Positions 55,194 through 64,000 of a stretch of 64,000 bases of DNA are shown here, in pieces. The position numbers and the translations under genes are program-made. The stretch is taken from NCBI GenBank assembly GCA_016717855.1, contig JADKEV010000074.1, positions 1 to 64,000 of the forward strand, given 5' to 3'. Every line of letters starts with the position of its first letter. Position 1 is the first letter of the stretch. This DNA comes from Betaproteobacteria bacterium. Its GTDB lineage: Bacteria > Pseudomonadota > Gammaproteobacteria > Burkholderiales > Casimicrobiaceae. Under the pieces are notes generated by a model. It had not been told where the DNA came from. It did not search any database and saw only the letters and a program-made list of their open reading frames with translations.

Positions 55194-57596
55194 ATGATCA
55201 TACCTTGCGCGGACATGAAGGCCAAATCCCGCGAATCCCTCCCAGTCCTCGCTGGCACGTCGCTCTTCCGGTCGTGGTGCATTGCCGCAGCGTTGCTGTT
55301 GACTCTGTGTCCGGCGATGGCGGGCGCGACGAACGAGCCTGCATCCGGACGCACCGTGCCGGACACCATCGGCTGGCTGGATCAGCCGGCCGCGGCGGTG
55401 CTCACGACGGCGTCCAATGCTTTCAGCGGTTGGGCATTGAGCCGCAACGGCGTGGCCCGCGTCGACCTCGTGATAGACGGCCGAATGCGCCTGCCGGCGA
55501 CGCTTGGCGTCGGGCGCGAAGACGTCAGAAGCGTTTACCCGAACTTCCCGGACAATGGCGTGCCGGGCTTCGAGGCCAAGGTGGACCTGGGCGATCTGCC
55601 GATGGGCCATCACGAAATCGAGGTCATCGCAACAGACCGGACTGGCGTCACGACGCTGCTGGGCAAGCGGACCTACGTGAACGAAGACTTCCGCTGGACC
55701 TGGGCGGGGCTGCTGGCCGCGCGCGGGCACCGTCCGAACGAAGTCTTCCACTATGTCTTCGCCACCAGTCATGTGGCGCAGGGGGGCGGCGCGCAGATCG
55801 ACACCGACTACGCCCCATACCTGAGCGATACGGTGAAGGTTGGCGTACGCGTGCCGATACTCTACATGCGGACCACCAAAGGGCGCGAACAGGACTGGAT
55901 TTTCGATCCGGATTTCGATATCTCCAGGGCATGCGGCGCGCGCAAGATCGCCGAGGATTCGCTCAATGGCGTGCTACGCTGGAGCATCGAGCATCAGGTT
56001 CCGGTGCTGTTCACGTTAAACGGCGGAATCTGGGCGGATGCGGCATGCGACGTGCCGGATTGGGACGCCAACGACCACCTCGAAGAGGATCCCGCCAATT
56101 GCCAGTGGAATGACAAGAATGAAGTGATGGCCGACGACTATCTGCGCCATCTCCCTGGTTCGCAGGATGCGCCCGAGTTGGCCCGTGCTTTGACGTTCAA
56201 TGTCCACGCCGAACAGGTGCGGCGCTACAAGAAGCGGAACCTGCAGCAGGCGGCCATGGCGATCCGGACGTTTGCCACAGCGCATCCCCATCTCTTCATC
56301 GGCGCCACGCTCGATCCTGACGTCTACATGAACCCGTTTTTCGAGGGCGCCCAGTGGTACGACTACAACCCCGGCACGTTGCGCCAGTTCCGGGAGTGGC
56401 TGCGCAGCGGCGGACCTTACGCAGTCAGGCAGGTCGCGGGCGGGCCCGACCTGTCGTCATATCGTCGTGCTCGACCTTACACGCTTGCCGAAGTCAACCG
56501 GCTTGCGCGAGCTAGGTTTCGCAGCTGGGACGACGTCGATCCGCCCCGAGCATTCAAGCCGGAAGCGACCATGCTGAAGACGCCGTGGGCAACGGTGTGG
56601 GAGCAGTTTCGCCGCCATCTGGTCGACCTCCACTATGACGAGCTTTCGCAATGGGTGGCCGAATCGGGCATCGAGCGGGACAAGATATTCTCATCGCAGG
56701 GGTTCAATGCGCCAGCCACGGTGATCGAGCCGTTTCCGTTGCGGGTCGACAGTCCGCCGAAAAACTACGATACGGGCGGCATGTCGGTGCGCGGTGCGGT
56801 TCCTTCGCATGGACATCTGGGCGCCATCCTCTACGGCGAGAGCGCGGTCAACAACATCCGGATGGAAGGATCGGAATCGTTGTTTCGTGTTTTCCGCGAC
56901 TTCGACCCCGATTGGGCGGTCGTCGAATACAACACGGCGGATTTCCGGGCGCCGAAGGTGTTGCCCGATGCAGGGCGCGCGTATCGTGGCCTGCGCGACA
57001 TCGCCAACTACGGCGCCCGGATGGTCTCGCCCATGGCCTGGAACGGATCGCCCGGATCGGCGGTGGCGGATCCAGGTTTCGTTGCCTATACATCGTACCG
57101 CGCGGCGCCACTGGAAACGGCGGTCCGCAACTTCATGGTCAATCGGGCGAATCTGCCGCGGCAGGCAAGATTCTGGGGCTTCGGGCTAGGGATGATCGCC
57201 GACGACGACGGCTGGAAAGCCCTCCGGCCGGCCAGCGCCCGGCCGGTCGACGGGGCGCTCGAGGTTTCACTGGGAACGGGACGGACGCGCCTCGACTCGC
57301 CGCCGGCGCTGGACTTCCGAACGAGGCAACTCGACGCAGTCATTGTGGGCATCCGGCATGCGGCGCCGGACCTGCGCATCGAAGTCCAGGCACGGGATCG
57401 CGGCAAGAACGCGTGGCGCCGGCTCACCGACGCCACGGCGGTGGACATGCTGCAACGGGTCCGCGCAGGCTATCTGATTTCACTGCCGCACTCCGCGCGG
57501 CAAGTCGAGCAACTGCGCCTGATTTTCACCTCGCGGACTCGACAGCCGCTCACAATCGAGCGGATCGCGCTTTACCCCGCCGTCGGGCAACGCTGA
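55194..57596 (+). CDS. Secreted protein with Ig-like module and glycosidase-like domain
   Basis: 800 residues from ATG 55194; ATG 55215 is equally possible. Signal peptide (SWCIAAALLLTLCPAMAGA, to about 45). Residues about 55-150 are an Ig-like module with GWALSRNGVARVDLVIDG and GHHEIEVIATDRTG, common in bacterial surface proteins. The region 165-640 resembles TIM-barrel glycosidases of the GH42 kind: FIGATLDPDVYMNPFFEGAQWYDYNP and TLRQFREWL. The C-terminal 130 residues look like a beta-sandwich. Enzymatic activity is not shown by clear catalytic motifs. No ribosome site. Divergent from the NarL regulator. Confidence 0.65.
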   Translation: MIIPCADMKAKSRESLPVLAGTSLFRSWCIAAALLLTLCPAMAGATNEPASGRTVPDTIGWLDQPAAAVLTTASNAFSGWALSRNGVARVDLVIDGRMRLPATLGVGREDVRSVYPNFPDNGVPGFEAKVDLGDLPMGHHEIEVIATDRTGVTTLLGKRTYVNEDFRWTWAGLLAARGHRPNEVFHYVFATSHVAQGGGAQIDTDYAPYLSDTVKVGVRVPILYMRTTKGREQDWIFDPDFDISRACGARKIAEDSLNGVLRWSIEHQVPVLFTLNGGIWADAACDVPDWDANDHLEEDPANCQWNDKNEVMADDYLRHLPGSQDAPELARALTFNVHAEQVRRYKKRNLQQAAMAIRTFATAHPHLFIGATLDPDVYMNPFFEGAQWYDYNPGTLRQFREWLRSGGPYAVRQVAGGPDLSSYRRARPYTLAEVNRLARARFRSWDDVDPPRAFKPEATMLKTPWATVWEQFRRHLVDLHYDELSQWVAESGIERDKIFSSQGFNAPATVIEPFPLRVDSPPKNYDTGGMSVRGAVPSHGHLGAILYGESAVNNIRMEGSESLFRVFRDFDPDWAVVEYNTADFRAPKVLPDAGRAYRGLRDIANYGARMVSPMAWNGSPGSAVADPGFVAYTSYRAAPLETAVRNFMVNRANLPRQARFWGFGLGMIADDDGWKALRPASARPVDGALEVSLGTGRTRLDSPPALDFRTRQLDAVIVGIRHAAPDLRIEVQARDRGKNAWRRLTDATAVDMLQRVRAGYLISLPHSARQVEQLRLIFTSRTRQPLTIERIALYPAVGQR

Positions 57597-57618
57597 ACGG
57601 CGAAGCGTGGTTGCGCGA

Positions 57619-59753
57619 CTAGCGCTGCGCTCCTTCCGACTGCATCCGCATCCGCGGGGGCGGACCATCGTTGGGGCCGCCGCCTGATATCGGGCCTTGT
57701 GACCGCTGAACCGGAGCGGGAGACGGTGCAGACAGGCCTTGTGGTTCGACCGGTCGCGCGACCGGCGCCGCCTGGATGACGCCCTGTCTGACGGGGCTTG
57801 GTCCTTGCGCCGCGCTCGGGGGCGCGACCACCATTGGGGCCGGTTCACGGACCATCGGCGTCGCCGGCCTGGGCGCGGGCGCGAAACTTTGCCCCGGACT
57901 GAGTCCCGGGTTGTATTGCGGCGACATCCGGGCGGGCTCCCGGAGGACTGGTGCCGACGGTCTCGAAGGCGGCGCCAGATTCTGTGGGGAGGGTTCGCTG
58001 ATCGGCTGGCGGGCGCCCGGCATAGATCGGGCAGGCGGCGGCGCGAACGATTGGCCGCCGCCTTGCCGTGAATCGTTCACGACTGGTCCCGGTTCGCGGA
58101 TGACGGACCGGGGTGGCCCGGACGGAGGCTCGCCGATGGACGGGCGTCCCACGGTTGGTGGTGCCGCGGCCGGGAGCCTTGCGGTGCCGGGCACCGGTTC
58201 GACGACCGATGGGCGGCCCACAAAGGCCGGCGGGCTCACCGGCCTGCTGCTTCCCGGTGCGGGCTCGCTGAGATTGCCAGTTATCCCACCGCCGGGGCGG
58301 CCGGTAAACGGCGTTCCACCCACTGCACCGGGAGTCCTCGGATCCGCCGGCCGCACGACACCGCTCCTGGCCGCCAGACCGCTTGCCGGCGCCGGAATGC
58401 CGCGCGGCAGGCTGTCGATGGCGAGCGGCTTGGTCAGCGGTCGCACGGTCAGCGGAGTCGTGGTTATCGCGGCACCCGCTAGCGCCGTCGCGGGAACGGC
58501 GTAGTGGTTGGCACCGATCGGCCGCCTGCCGGTAAACACCTCGCCCGATACGGCGGTCACCGCGCCCGGAATCCGCGCGTTGGAGTAATTGAATGCCGGC
58601 AGCGGCTTGGAGGGCACGCGGTAGACATTGACGGCGTAAGGTCGATTGATCAGGCGCCAGTAGTCCGTACCGTGACGGTAGTGCGGCCAATAAGGCTCGC
58701 CCCAAGCCAGGGGCACCCACCCAAACGTGGGCCCGCCGAAGCTCATCGACCACGCGTTCCCGGAGGGCCGCCGTACCAGGCGACCAGCGCCGGCGCATAG
58801 ATCGGGCGCGACACAAACGTCCCGGGACACCAGCCCCAGCGATAACCCGTACGAACCCAGCGGCCATAATGAAACGGCGCCCAGCCCCATGGAGCGCTAT
58901 CGACCCAAGTCCAGCCCCACGGGCGCACGAAGGTCCAACGGCCGTCGCGATACGGGACCCAGTCAACCGCCACCGCACGGGGGTACCAAACCGCGCCATA
59001 CGTCGAAGTCGACTCCCAGCTTCCGTATTCGTCGAGATCGTTGACGCCCGGCACGTAGCTTGAAACGTAACGCGACGACAAACTACCTAAATCCCAGCGG
59101 CGATCACGATCAGCGCTCCAGGAATCGAAACCGTCAGTGCCATAACCATCGCGAACGGCCAGTGAAGCCGTGCTGCCGTTTCCGTCGACGACGGCCGTCT
59201 GCCCGGACAGGACCATCATGGTGCGATCCCCCGCCCGCAATTGGGCTTCGCCGTCACGCACGACCAACCTGGTGTACAGACCATCAGGCGTGGATTCGAT
59301 CCGGTAGTTGCCGGGCCGCAGAATATCGATCTGCGCATTGGCGGTGTCGAACTTGGCGGACTCGCCGGATTCCAGCGCGCGCAGGCGCAGAATCGCCTGC
59401 CCTGAGGCGAGGTACGCGGCGAACTGGCGGTCGTCCAGCCGGGAGAAATGCACGTTGGCTTCATCGGACAACCGGATCTGCCCAGCGCCGAAGTCCACCT
59501 CGACGCGCCCATCCTTGGCGACCCATACGCTGTCGCCGCTCGTCACCGGGTAATTGATTCCGACCGGTTCCCAGCTGTTGTCGGTTTCGTCCGGCGCGAG
59601 AAACACGCTGCCGGCGGCATCGCTTACGCGTCCGACACGCGACGGCGGGTCAGACTGCGCGGACGTTGCCGATACCATGGCAAAAAGGACGAGCAGCGTC
59701 AGGGATTGCATCAGGAGGCGCTGGAAGCAATCGGATCCGAATCGTGCAGACAT
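57619..59753 (-). pseudogene. FecR-domain/DUF6600 secreted protein, single frameshift
   Basis: The ATG at 59753 has AGGAAG upstream and a signal peptide ending near VSATSAQ. Residues about 45-190 form a FecR-like domain (VTSGDSVWVAKDGRVEVDFGAG), followed by the tryptophan-rich DUF6600 section (VDWVPYRDGRWTFVRPWGWTWVDS, WGWAPFHYGRW). The frame breaks at the GGG run 58765-58767, where one missing base turns PSGNAWSMSFGGP into PGTRGR and a stop. The second frame continues WVPLAWGEPYWPHYRHG and a long Pro/Ser/Gly-rich tail of about 300 residues. With the base restored it is one protein of about 710 residues. Confidence 0.78.
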
Positions 59754-59840
59754 TGTGGCTTCCTGGGCTTGATTGATCTCTAGCAAAACGCCCGCTTGGC
59801 GGGACGGTTGACGGTGGTGCAACGCACCATTGTATTTGGA

Positions 59841-59868
59841 TTGTCGGGCGGTCATGTTGGTTTACAAT
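59841..59868 (+). promoter_or_regulatory. Putative promoter of the autotransporter esterase
   Basis: TTGTCG (59841-59846), 16-base spacer, TACAAT (59863-59868, five of six). About 56 bases before the ATG. Confidence 0.45.
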
Positions 59869-59924
59869 TCAAGGTCGCAAGAAAAATCACCCAGCGATCC
59901 AACGGATTTCTACAGGAGCGTCTC

Positions 59925-61754
59925 ATGCAATTTCCCAAACGTCTACTCGCCACCGCAATCGCCATGGGCATCTGCAGCGGTGCGCACGCAATCCAATTTA
60001 CAAATGCTTACATCTTGGGTGACAGCCTTTCCGATGGCGGACAGTACGGTGCGCGCTTTACCACCAATCCCGGACTGACCGCGTCGGAGTATCTCGCGCA
60101 ACGCTATGGTTTCAACCTCACGCCGTCGACACAGGGCGGCAACAACTATGCATTCGGCGGCGCGCGCGTGACATCGCAGGGCACATACAACCCGCAGGCG
60201 ACGCCGGTTGCCGGACAGGTTACCGCGTTGCTTGCGGCGAACGGCGGCAAGCTGGACTCGGGCGCGCTCTATGTCATCCAGGGCGGGCCGAACGACATCT
60301 TCTATCACGCAGGATTGGCCGGCGCCGGGCTCGAATCAAGCGCCGCCGCGCAGGCGGCGATCGGGGTTGCGGCAACCGACTTTCTTGGACAGATCGCAAA
60401 GTTGCATGCGGCTGGCGCGCGCTACATCGTCGTGATGAACCTGCCCGACATGGGTCGCACGCCCGCCGCGGCCGCGGGAGGTGCTGCCGCGATCGGAGCG
60501 CTGTCCGGACTGTCGGTGCAAATATTCAACTCGGCGCTGAACATTGGCCTGAACAGCCTGGGATTCGACGTCATCCCTGGCAACGTGCAGGGATTGTTCG
60601 GCGAAATCCTCGCCAACCCCGGCGCCTATGGCTTTTCCAATACCAGCGGCGTCGCCTGTACTAGCGTCGTGAGTGGATCGGTCAGTTCGCTCGCCTGTTC
60701 GCCGAATACGCTGGTCAACGCGACCGCGCCGGACACCTACCTGTTCGCGGACGGCGTCCATCCGACGACCGCGGCGCACAAGGTCGTGGCCCAGTACATG
60801 GCATCGATCATCGCGGCGCCCGAACAGGTCGGGCTGTTGCCTGAAGCGCCGATGGCCATCTCCGCGGCGCAGGGCCGGCTGGTCGAAGCGCGGACACAGG
60901 CGCCCAATCGTGCGAAAGGGAACGTCAATGTCTATGGAGGCTGGGAGTTCGGCAAATCCGACATCGACAGCACTGCGGCGACCGTCGGCACAGCCGGCGA
61001 TGTGTCATCGCTCAACATCGGTGGCGACATGCAGCTGACTGACAGTCTGCGCGCAGGTGTCCTGCTCGGGTACAGCGAAAACAAGGCCGACTTCGGCAGC
61101 AACACCGGGGGCTTCAAGCTGAATGAAACGATGCTCACCATGTACGGCGCGCTCAATCACGGCGCCTGGTACGTCGGCGGGTCCCTGGGGCTGGCCGATC
61201 TGAAGTACAAGAACGTCCATCGCAACATCGAACTAGGCACGGCCACCCGGACGGAGCAAGGCACCACCAAGGGCAATCACATTGTTGCGCGGCTCACCGG
61301 CGGGATGAATTTCGGCAGCGCCAACTTCTCGCACGGACCGATCGCCAGCCTGACCTATCAGCAGATCAAGGTCAACGGGTTCGCCGAAGACGGCGCCGCG
61401 AGCACGACGATGAACTTCACCGAGCAGACGCGTGATTCACTGATTTCCAGCATCGGTTATCTGATCTCCGCGCAATTGGGCGGTGGCGGCGTGCAGCTCC
61501 AGCCGTGGGTCCGGGTCGCCTGGGAAAACGAGCACAAGAACGACGATCGTGAAGTGCGCGCCAACCTGGTGACGATGGGCGGCAGCTTCGGTCTGCCCGC
61601 GTACAAGATCGACGACAATTACGGCAAAGTCGACATCGGCGTCTCCGCGCAGTTCAACAAGTCGCTCTCTGCTTTCATCAACTACAACACGACGTTCGGC
61701 CAGGAGAACCAGAAGAACCAGGCCGTGATGGTGGGACTGCACCTCGCGATGTAG
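59925..61754 (+). CDS. GDSL/SGNH autotransporter esterase (EstA type)
   Basis: 609 residues. Signal peptide to about residue 22 (ATAIAMGICSGAHA). The SGNH hydrolase passenger has GDSLSDGG with Ser34, GGNNYAFGGARV, QGGPNDIF, and DGVHPTTAAH with the Asp/His pair. From about residue 330 a C-terminal autotransporter beta-barrel follows (NVNVYGGWEFGKSDID onward, ending in VMVGLHLAM with terminal hydrophobic residues). Anchored in the outer membrane with the esterase facing out, as in Pseudomonas EstA. AGGAG eight bases before the ATG. Confidence 0.93.
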   Translation: MQFPKRLLATAIAMGICSGAHAIQFTNAYILGDSLSDGGQYGARFTTNPGLTASEYLAQRYGFNLTPSTQGGNNYAFGGARVTSQGTYNPQATPVAGQVTALLAANGGKLDSGALYVIQGGPNDIFYHAGLAGAGLESSAAAQAAIGVAATDFLGQIAKLHAAGARYIVVMNLPDMGRTPAAAAGGAAAIGALSGLSVQIFNSALNIGLNSLGFDVIPGNVQGLFGEILANPGAYGFSNTSGVACTSVVSGSVSSLACSPNTLVNATAPDTYLFADGVHPTTAAHKVVAQYMASIIAAPEQVGLLPEAPMAISAAQGRLVEARTQAPNRAKGNVNVYGGWEFGKSDIDSTAATVGTAGDVSSLNIGGDMQLTDSLRAGVLLGYSENKADFGSNTGGFKLNETMLTMYGALNHGAWYVGGSLGLADLKYKNVHRNIELGTATRTEQGTTKGNHIVARLTGGMNFGSANFSHGPIASLTYQQIKVNGFAEDGAASTTMNFTEQTRDSLISSIGYLISAQLGGGGVQLQPWVRVAWENEHKNDDREVRANLVTMGGSFGLPAYKIDDNYGKVDIGVSAQFNKSLSAFINYNTTFGQENQKNQAVMVGLHLAM

Positions 61755-61773
61755 GCCCCGCTGTCTGGGAGTA

Positions 61774-61812
61774 AAGAGCCGCGATTCGTCGAGGCTCTTT
61801 TTTGTTTTTTCC
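61774..61812 (+). terminator. Terminator after the esterase gene
   Basis: AAAGAGCC (61774-61781), 12-base loop, GGCTCTTT (61794-61801), then TTTGTTTTTT. Strong intrinsic terminator between convergent genes. Confidence 0.9.
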
Positions 61813-61863
61813 TCGGAGGTGACCCCGACAGCGCGCTCATTTGAGCCGCTCAATAGACTGCAT

Positions 61864-62640
61864 TCATGAGGCAGCTGCATCGATCTCTGCGCGCAACCGT
61901 TTGAGGTAGCGAAGCCCGGCAATTGCACGATTGCCGTACCAGGAAAGCATTTCGCCATCGACCAGCAGTACCGGCCTCGACGTCGGCAATTTGCTCGACA
62001 GTTCGTCGGCGTGCTTCTGTCTGAATGCGTATGGCTCCGATGGTAACAGGATGACGTCGGCTTCATGCCACACTGCATCGTAGGCGGCCAACGGAGGGTA
62101 GCGGCTGGTGCTGTGCGCGGGGAGCGTGACGAGATTCGCCATGGCGAGCAGCGACGAAATGTACGTCGTGCGCGATACGGTCATCCACGGGTCCTTCCAG
62201 ATCAGATAGAGAACACTGCGGTGCCCTGCATGCCGGACGGCGCGTTCCAGTTCGTCTCGCGCGGACCCATAGGCTGCCGCCAGGAGCGCGGCCTCACGGC
62301 TACGGTCGAACAACCGGCCAAACTCTTCGTAGAGAACGACGTTGTCTTTCGGAACAAGCGGGTGCGTGACCACGATCGTCGGAACCCTCGCGCGCAGCGC
62401 CTCGATCGCATCCTTCCTGTTCTCGTCGACGTTGACGACCACGTGTGTCGGACGGGTCGCGAAGAGCGCATCCACATCGACATCCTTCGTTCCGCCGACT
62501 TTCGGCACGCGCCGGATCTGCTCTCGGGGATGAACACAAAAGCCCGTGCGGGCAACGAGATTGGCCCCCAGGTCAAGCGCGAACAACAATTCCGTCAGGC
62601 TGGGTACAAGTGAAGCGATGCGCAACGGCGGTTCCGGCAT
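61864..62640 (-). CDS. BtuF/FepB-like substrate-binding-domain protein without signal peptide
   Basis: 258 residues. The family signature RIASLVPSLTELLFALDLGANLVART and GTKDVDVDALFATRPTHVVVN match helical-backbone cobalamin/siderophore-binding proteins. Unlike BtuF it starts MPEPPLRIASLVPS with no signal peptide or lipobox, and no transporter genes are nearby. It may be cytosolic, as in some group members of unknown function next to cobalamin genes. 13 bases after the LuxR-type gene on the same strand, with lower apparent GC than the rest of the window. Confidence 0.8.
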   Translation of the reverse strand: MPEPPLRIASLVPSLTELLFALDLGANLVARTGFCVHPREQIRRVPKVGGTKDVDVDALFATRPTHVVVNVDENRKDAIEALRARVPTIVVTHPLVPKDNVVLYEEFGRLFDRSREAALLAAAYGSARDELERAVRHAGHRSVLYLIWKDPWMTVSRTTYISSLLAMANLVTLPAHSTSRYPPLAAYDAVWHEADVILLPSEPYAFRQKHADELSSKLPTSRPVLLVDGEMLSWYGNRAIAGLRYLKRLRAEIDAAAS

Positions 62641-62653
62641 TCGGCGTCGTGAG

Positions 62654-63805
62654 TTATCGAGGGCGTCTAAGCAAGTTGGCTTCCGACGCCTTGGCGATAG
62701 CCTCCTGCCGGTTCATCGCATTGAGCTTGCGCAGAATCTTGGCGAAATGGAAGTTCACGGTGCGCGTCTTTAGACCGAGCTTCAGTGCGATGTCGGCGCT
62801 GGTCTGGCCGTGAGCGGAGAGGGAGAGACAGGTGAGTTCCTTCTCTGTCAGCGGTTCGAGCGGTTGGTCTGTGGCAATGCTTGTGCGGAACTGCCTGGTC
62901 AGGATGTCGCCCAGGAGCTTTTCGCGTCCTATTTCATTGGCAACTCTATTCCACTTTGCAGCCTCCGACTTTCGCCCGAGCGCAGCGTAGGAGCGTGAAA
63001 GTACGGACGCTGCCTGCCGATGGGTCGCGATCATTACGGTTGCGGCCGGATGATCCAGAATTTCCTTGGCAATAGCAATGGCTGCGTCGTGGTTCTTGCT
63101 GGCCTGCAACAGATGCGCATCACAAAGTAACTTCGTCGCGTTCGAATGTGGCGTACGAGTAGGCTCCAAAAGGACATTCGCGCGATCCAGGCAATACTGC
63201 GCCTTTTCAGTCTGGCCGCCCAATGAGAATGCATCAGCGATGCTTGCGAACATGAGCCACGTGGTAGCGTGATTCCCTGCTTTCAAGTATTCGAACAGAG
63301 TTTCCGCGTCTCGACTGGCTGCTTCGTGGTCTTCTCTCTGGCAATGTAGATGAACCATGTTTGACAGATGTACTAGTTGAAGCTCTTGCGGTTTCTTTCG
63401 TTGACTCAACTGAAGTCGCCACGCTTCTGTCGATGCGGCCAAGGCGAGGTCCCATTCTCCAAGGAGGTCCAGCACGTTACCGAGATTGCCTAGCACCGCA
63501 GACCTTCGATCGAGGTCGCTTGTGTCCTTGAGCAGATCGTGCGCTTTGATCAGGTGCATGATTGCCGGGTGAGCCTCACCCTTTGCCCAGTGACATTGCG
63601 AGGCAATGTTATGGAGCAACAGCCTGTCCTCCATCACATAGGGAATATCCATCGATAACGGTTTCAGGGCAAGCTCCAGCGCGCGATCGAGGTTCTGGCG
63701 CAGCACGTGCGGGATAGCTAAATGTGCAATCGCGAGAGCTTCACCGTACTTGTCACCAACAAAAAACAACCTTCCAAGTGCCTCCGTGAGCATCTCTTCC
63801 GCCAA
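62654..63805 (-). CDS. TPR and LuxR-HTH regulator, probably N-terminally truncated
   Basis: 383 residues from TTG 63805. Mostly helical TPR-like repeats to about residue 300, then a LuxR-type helix-turn-helix (LTEKELTCLSLSAHGQTSADIALKLGLKTRTVNFHF). No good start or ribosome site is present. The frame stays open about 30 codons further upstream (FTSHQAFGWAALTCGRIAAHR, also TPR-like) to the stop codon of the preceding paralogue. So the 5' end looks cut off, perhaps with loss of a MalT-like ATPase domain. It could instead be read as a short regulator. Confidence 0.75.
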   Translation of the reverse strand: MAEEMLTEALGRLFFVGDKYGEALAIAHLAIPHVLRQNLDRALELALKPLSMDIPYVMEDRLLLHNIASQCHWAKGEAHPAIMHLIKAHDLLKDTSDLDRRSAVLGNLGNVLDLLGEWDLALAASTEAWRLQLSQRKKPQELQLVHLSNMVHLHCQREDHEAASRDAETLFEYLKAGNHATTWLMFASIADAFSLGGQTEKAQYCLDRANVLLEPTRTPHSNATKLLCDAHLLQASKNHDAAIAIAKEILDHPAATVMIATHRQAASVLSRSYAALGRKSEAAKWNRVANEIGREKLLGDILTRQFRTSIATDQPLEPLTEKELTCLSLSAHGQTSADIALKLGLKTRTVNFHFAKILRKLNAMNRQEAIAKASEANLLRRPR

Positions 63806-63895
63806 CTCGACTTGCTGGCGATGTGCAGCGATTCGGCCGCATGTCAGTGCGGCCCATCCAAACGCCTGATGCGACGTGAATCCCGCGACGTCAGG

Positions 63896-64000
63896 CTAAC
63901 GCGTACGAAGGAGATTGGCGCTAACCGCCTTTGCTATTGCTTCTTGGCGATTCACTGCATTTAATTTGCGGAGCACATTGGCAAAGTGAAAGTTGACGGT
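63896..64000 (-). CDS. C-terminal end of a second LuxR-HTH regulator (runs off the window)
   Basis: The last 34 codons and TAG stop of a paralogue. TVNFHFANVLRKLNAVNRQEA aligns with TVNFHFAKILRKLNAMNRQEA of the gene at 62654-63805, so the two are tandem duplicates. The stop is followed without spacer by the open frame of the downstream copy. The rest lies beyond 64000. Confidence 0.8.
   Translation of the reverse strand, partial: TVNFHFANVLRKLNAVNRQEAIAKAVSANLLRTR

Overview
The window reads as a chromosomal segment of a high-GC betaproteobacterium, probably in or near Burkholderiales. The main support is gene order: dprA/LysM facing def-fmt-htpX-rsmB-DUF4390-ntrYX; rpoH-ftsX-ftsE-ftsY facing rsmD-coaD-fdx; TPR-lolB-ispE-tRNA-Gln-prs-rplY-pth-ychF; and dapF-DUF484-xerC. 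A class I polyhydroxyalkanoate synthase and a MerR-controlled leucine/isovalerate (liu) gene cluster fit the same group. I saw no prophage, insertion sequence, CRISPR array or integron.

Layout. 1-5.7 kb: three conserved genes (nitronate monooxygenase, glutamate dehydrogenase, DNA topoisomerase III), all riddled with small indels, plus about 1 kb with no readable gene. This looks like low-quality sequence at a contig end rather than biology. 5.8-16 kb: DprA, LysM protein, peptide deformylase, Met-tRNA formyltransferase, HtpX, RsmB, DUF4390, and an NtrY/NtrX-like two-component pair whose regulator has a dead ATPase domain. 16-21.5 kb: rpoH under a perfect CIRCE operator, ftsX-ftsE-ftsY, rsmD-coaD-ferredoxin-thioesterase. 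21.5-34.5 kb: dynamin-like GTPase, mutM, TPR protein, lolB, ispE, tRNA-Gln, prs, rplY, pth, ychF, a dapF-position gene lacking both catalytic cysteines, DUF484 and xerC.

34.5-47.8 kb is a long minus-strand acyl-CoA/leucine catabolic cluster. Read from its MerR regulator it runs: thioesterase, isovaleryl-CoA dehydrogenase, LysE exporter, thiolase, acyl-CoA dehydrogenase, DsbA-like isomerase, rhodanese, methylcrotonyl-CoA carboxylase beta, a second acyl-CoA dehydrogenase, an unexpected glycosyltransferase, carboxylase alpha (frameshifted), DUF1289 and a second DsbA-like isomerase. The hydratase and HMG-CoA lyase of the classical pathway are absent here. 47.8-50.8 kb: a metallo-beta-lactamase-fold gene overlapping the leader of phaC behind a promoter with an operator-like palindrome.

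50.8-64 kb is more accessory: ChaC, two small secreted unknowns, a 7TM-DISM histidine kinase with a NarL-type regulator, a divergent 800-residue secreted protein (Ig-like module plus a glycosidase-like region), a frameshifted FecR/DUF6600 protein, an EstA-type autotransporter esterase, a BtuF-like protein without a signal peptide, and two tandem LuxR-HTH paralogues at the right edge. The last 2 kb looks more AT-rich than the rest.

The most unusual points are the cysteine-less DapF homologue in the canonical dapF locus, the ATPase-dead NtrX, the glycosyltransferase translationally coupled inside the leucine operon, and the sensor/regulator block facing the secreted Ig/glycosidase-like protein. 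I did not find a wholly new defence or mobile system.
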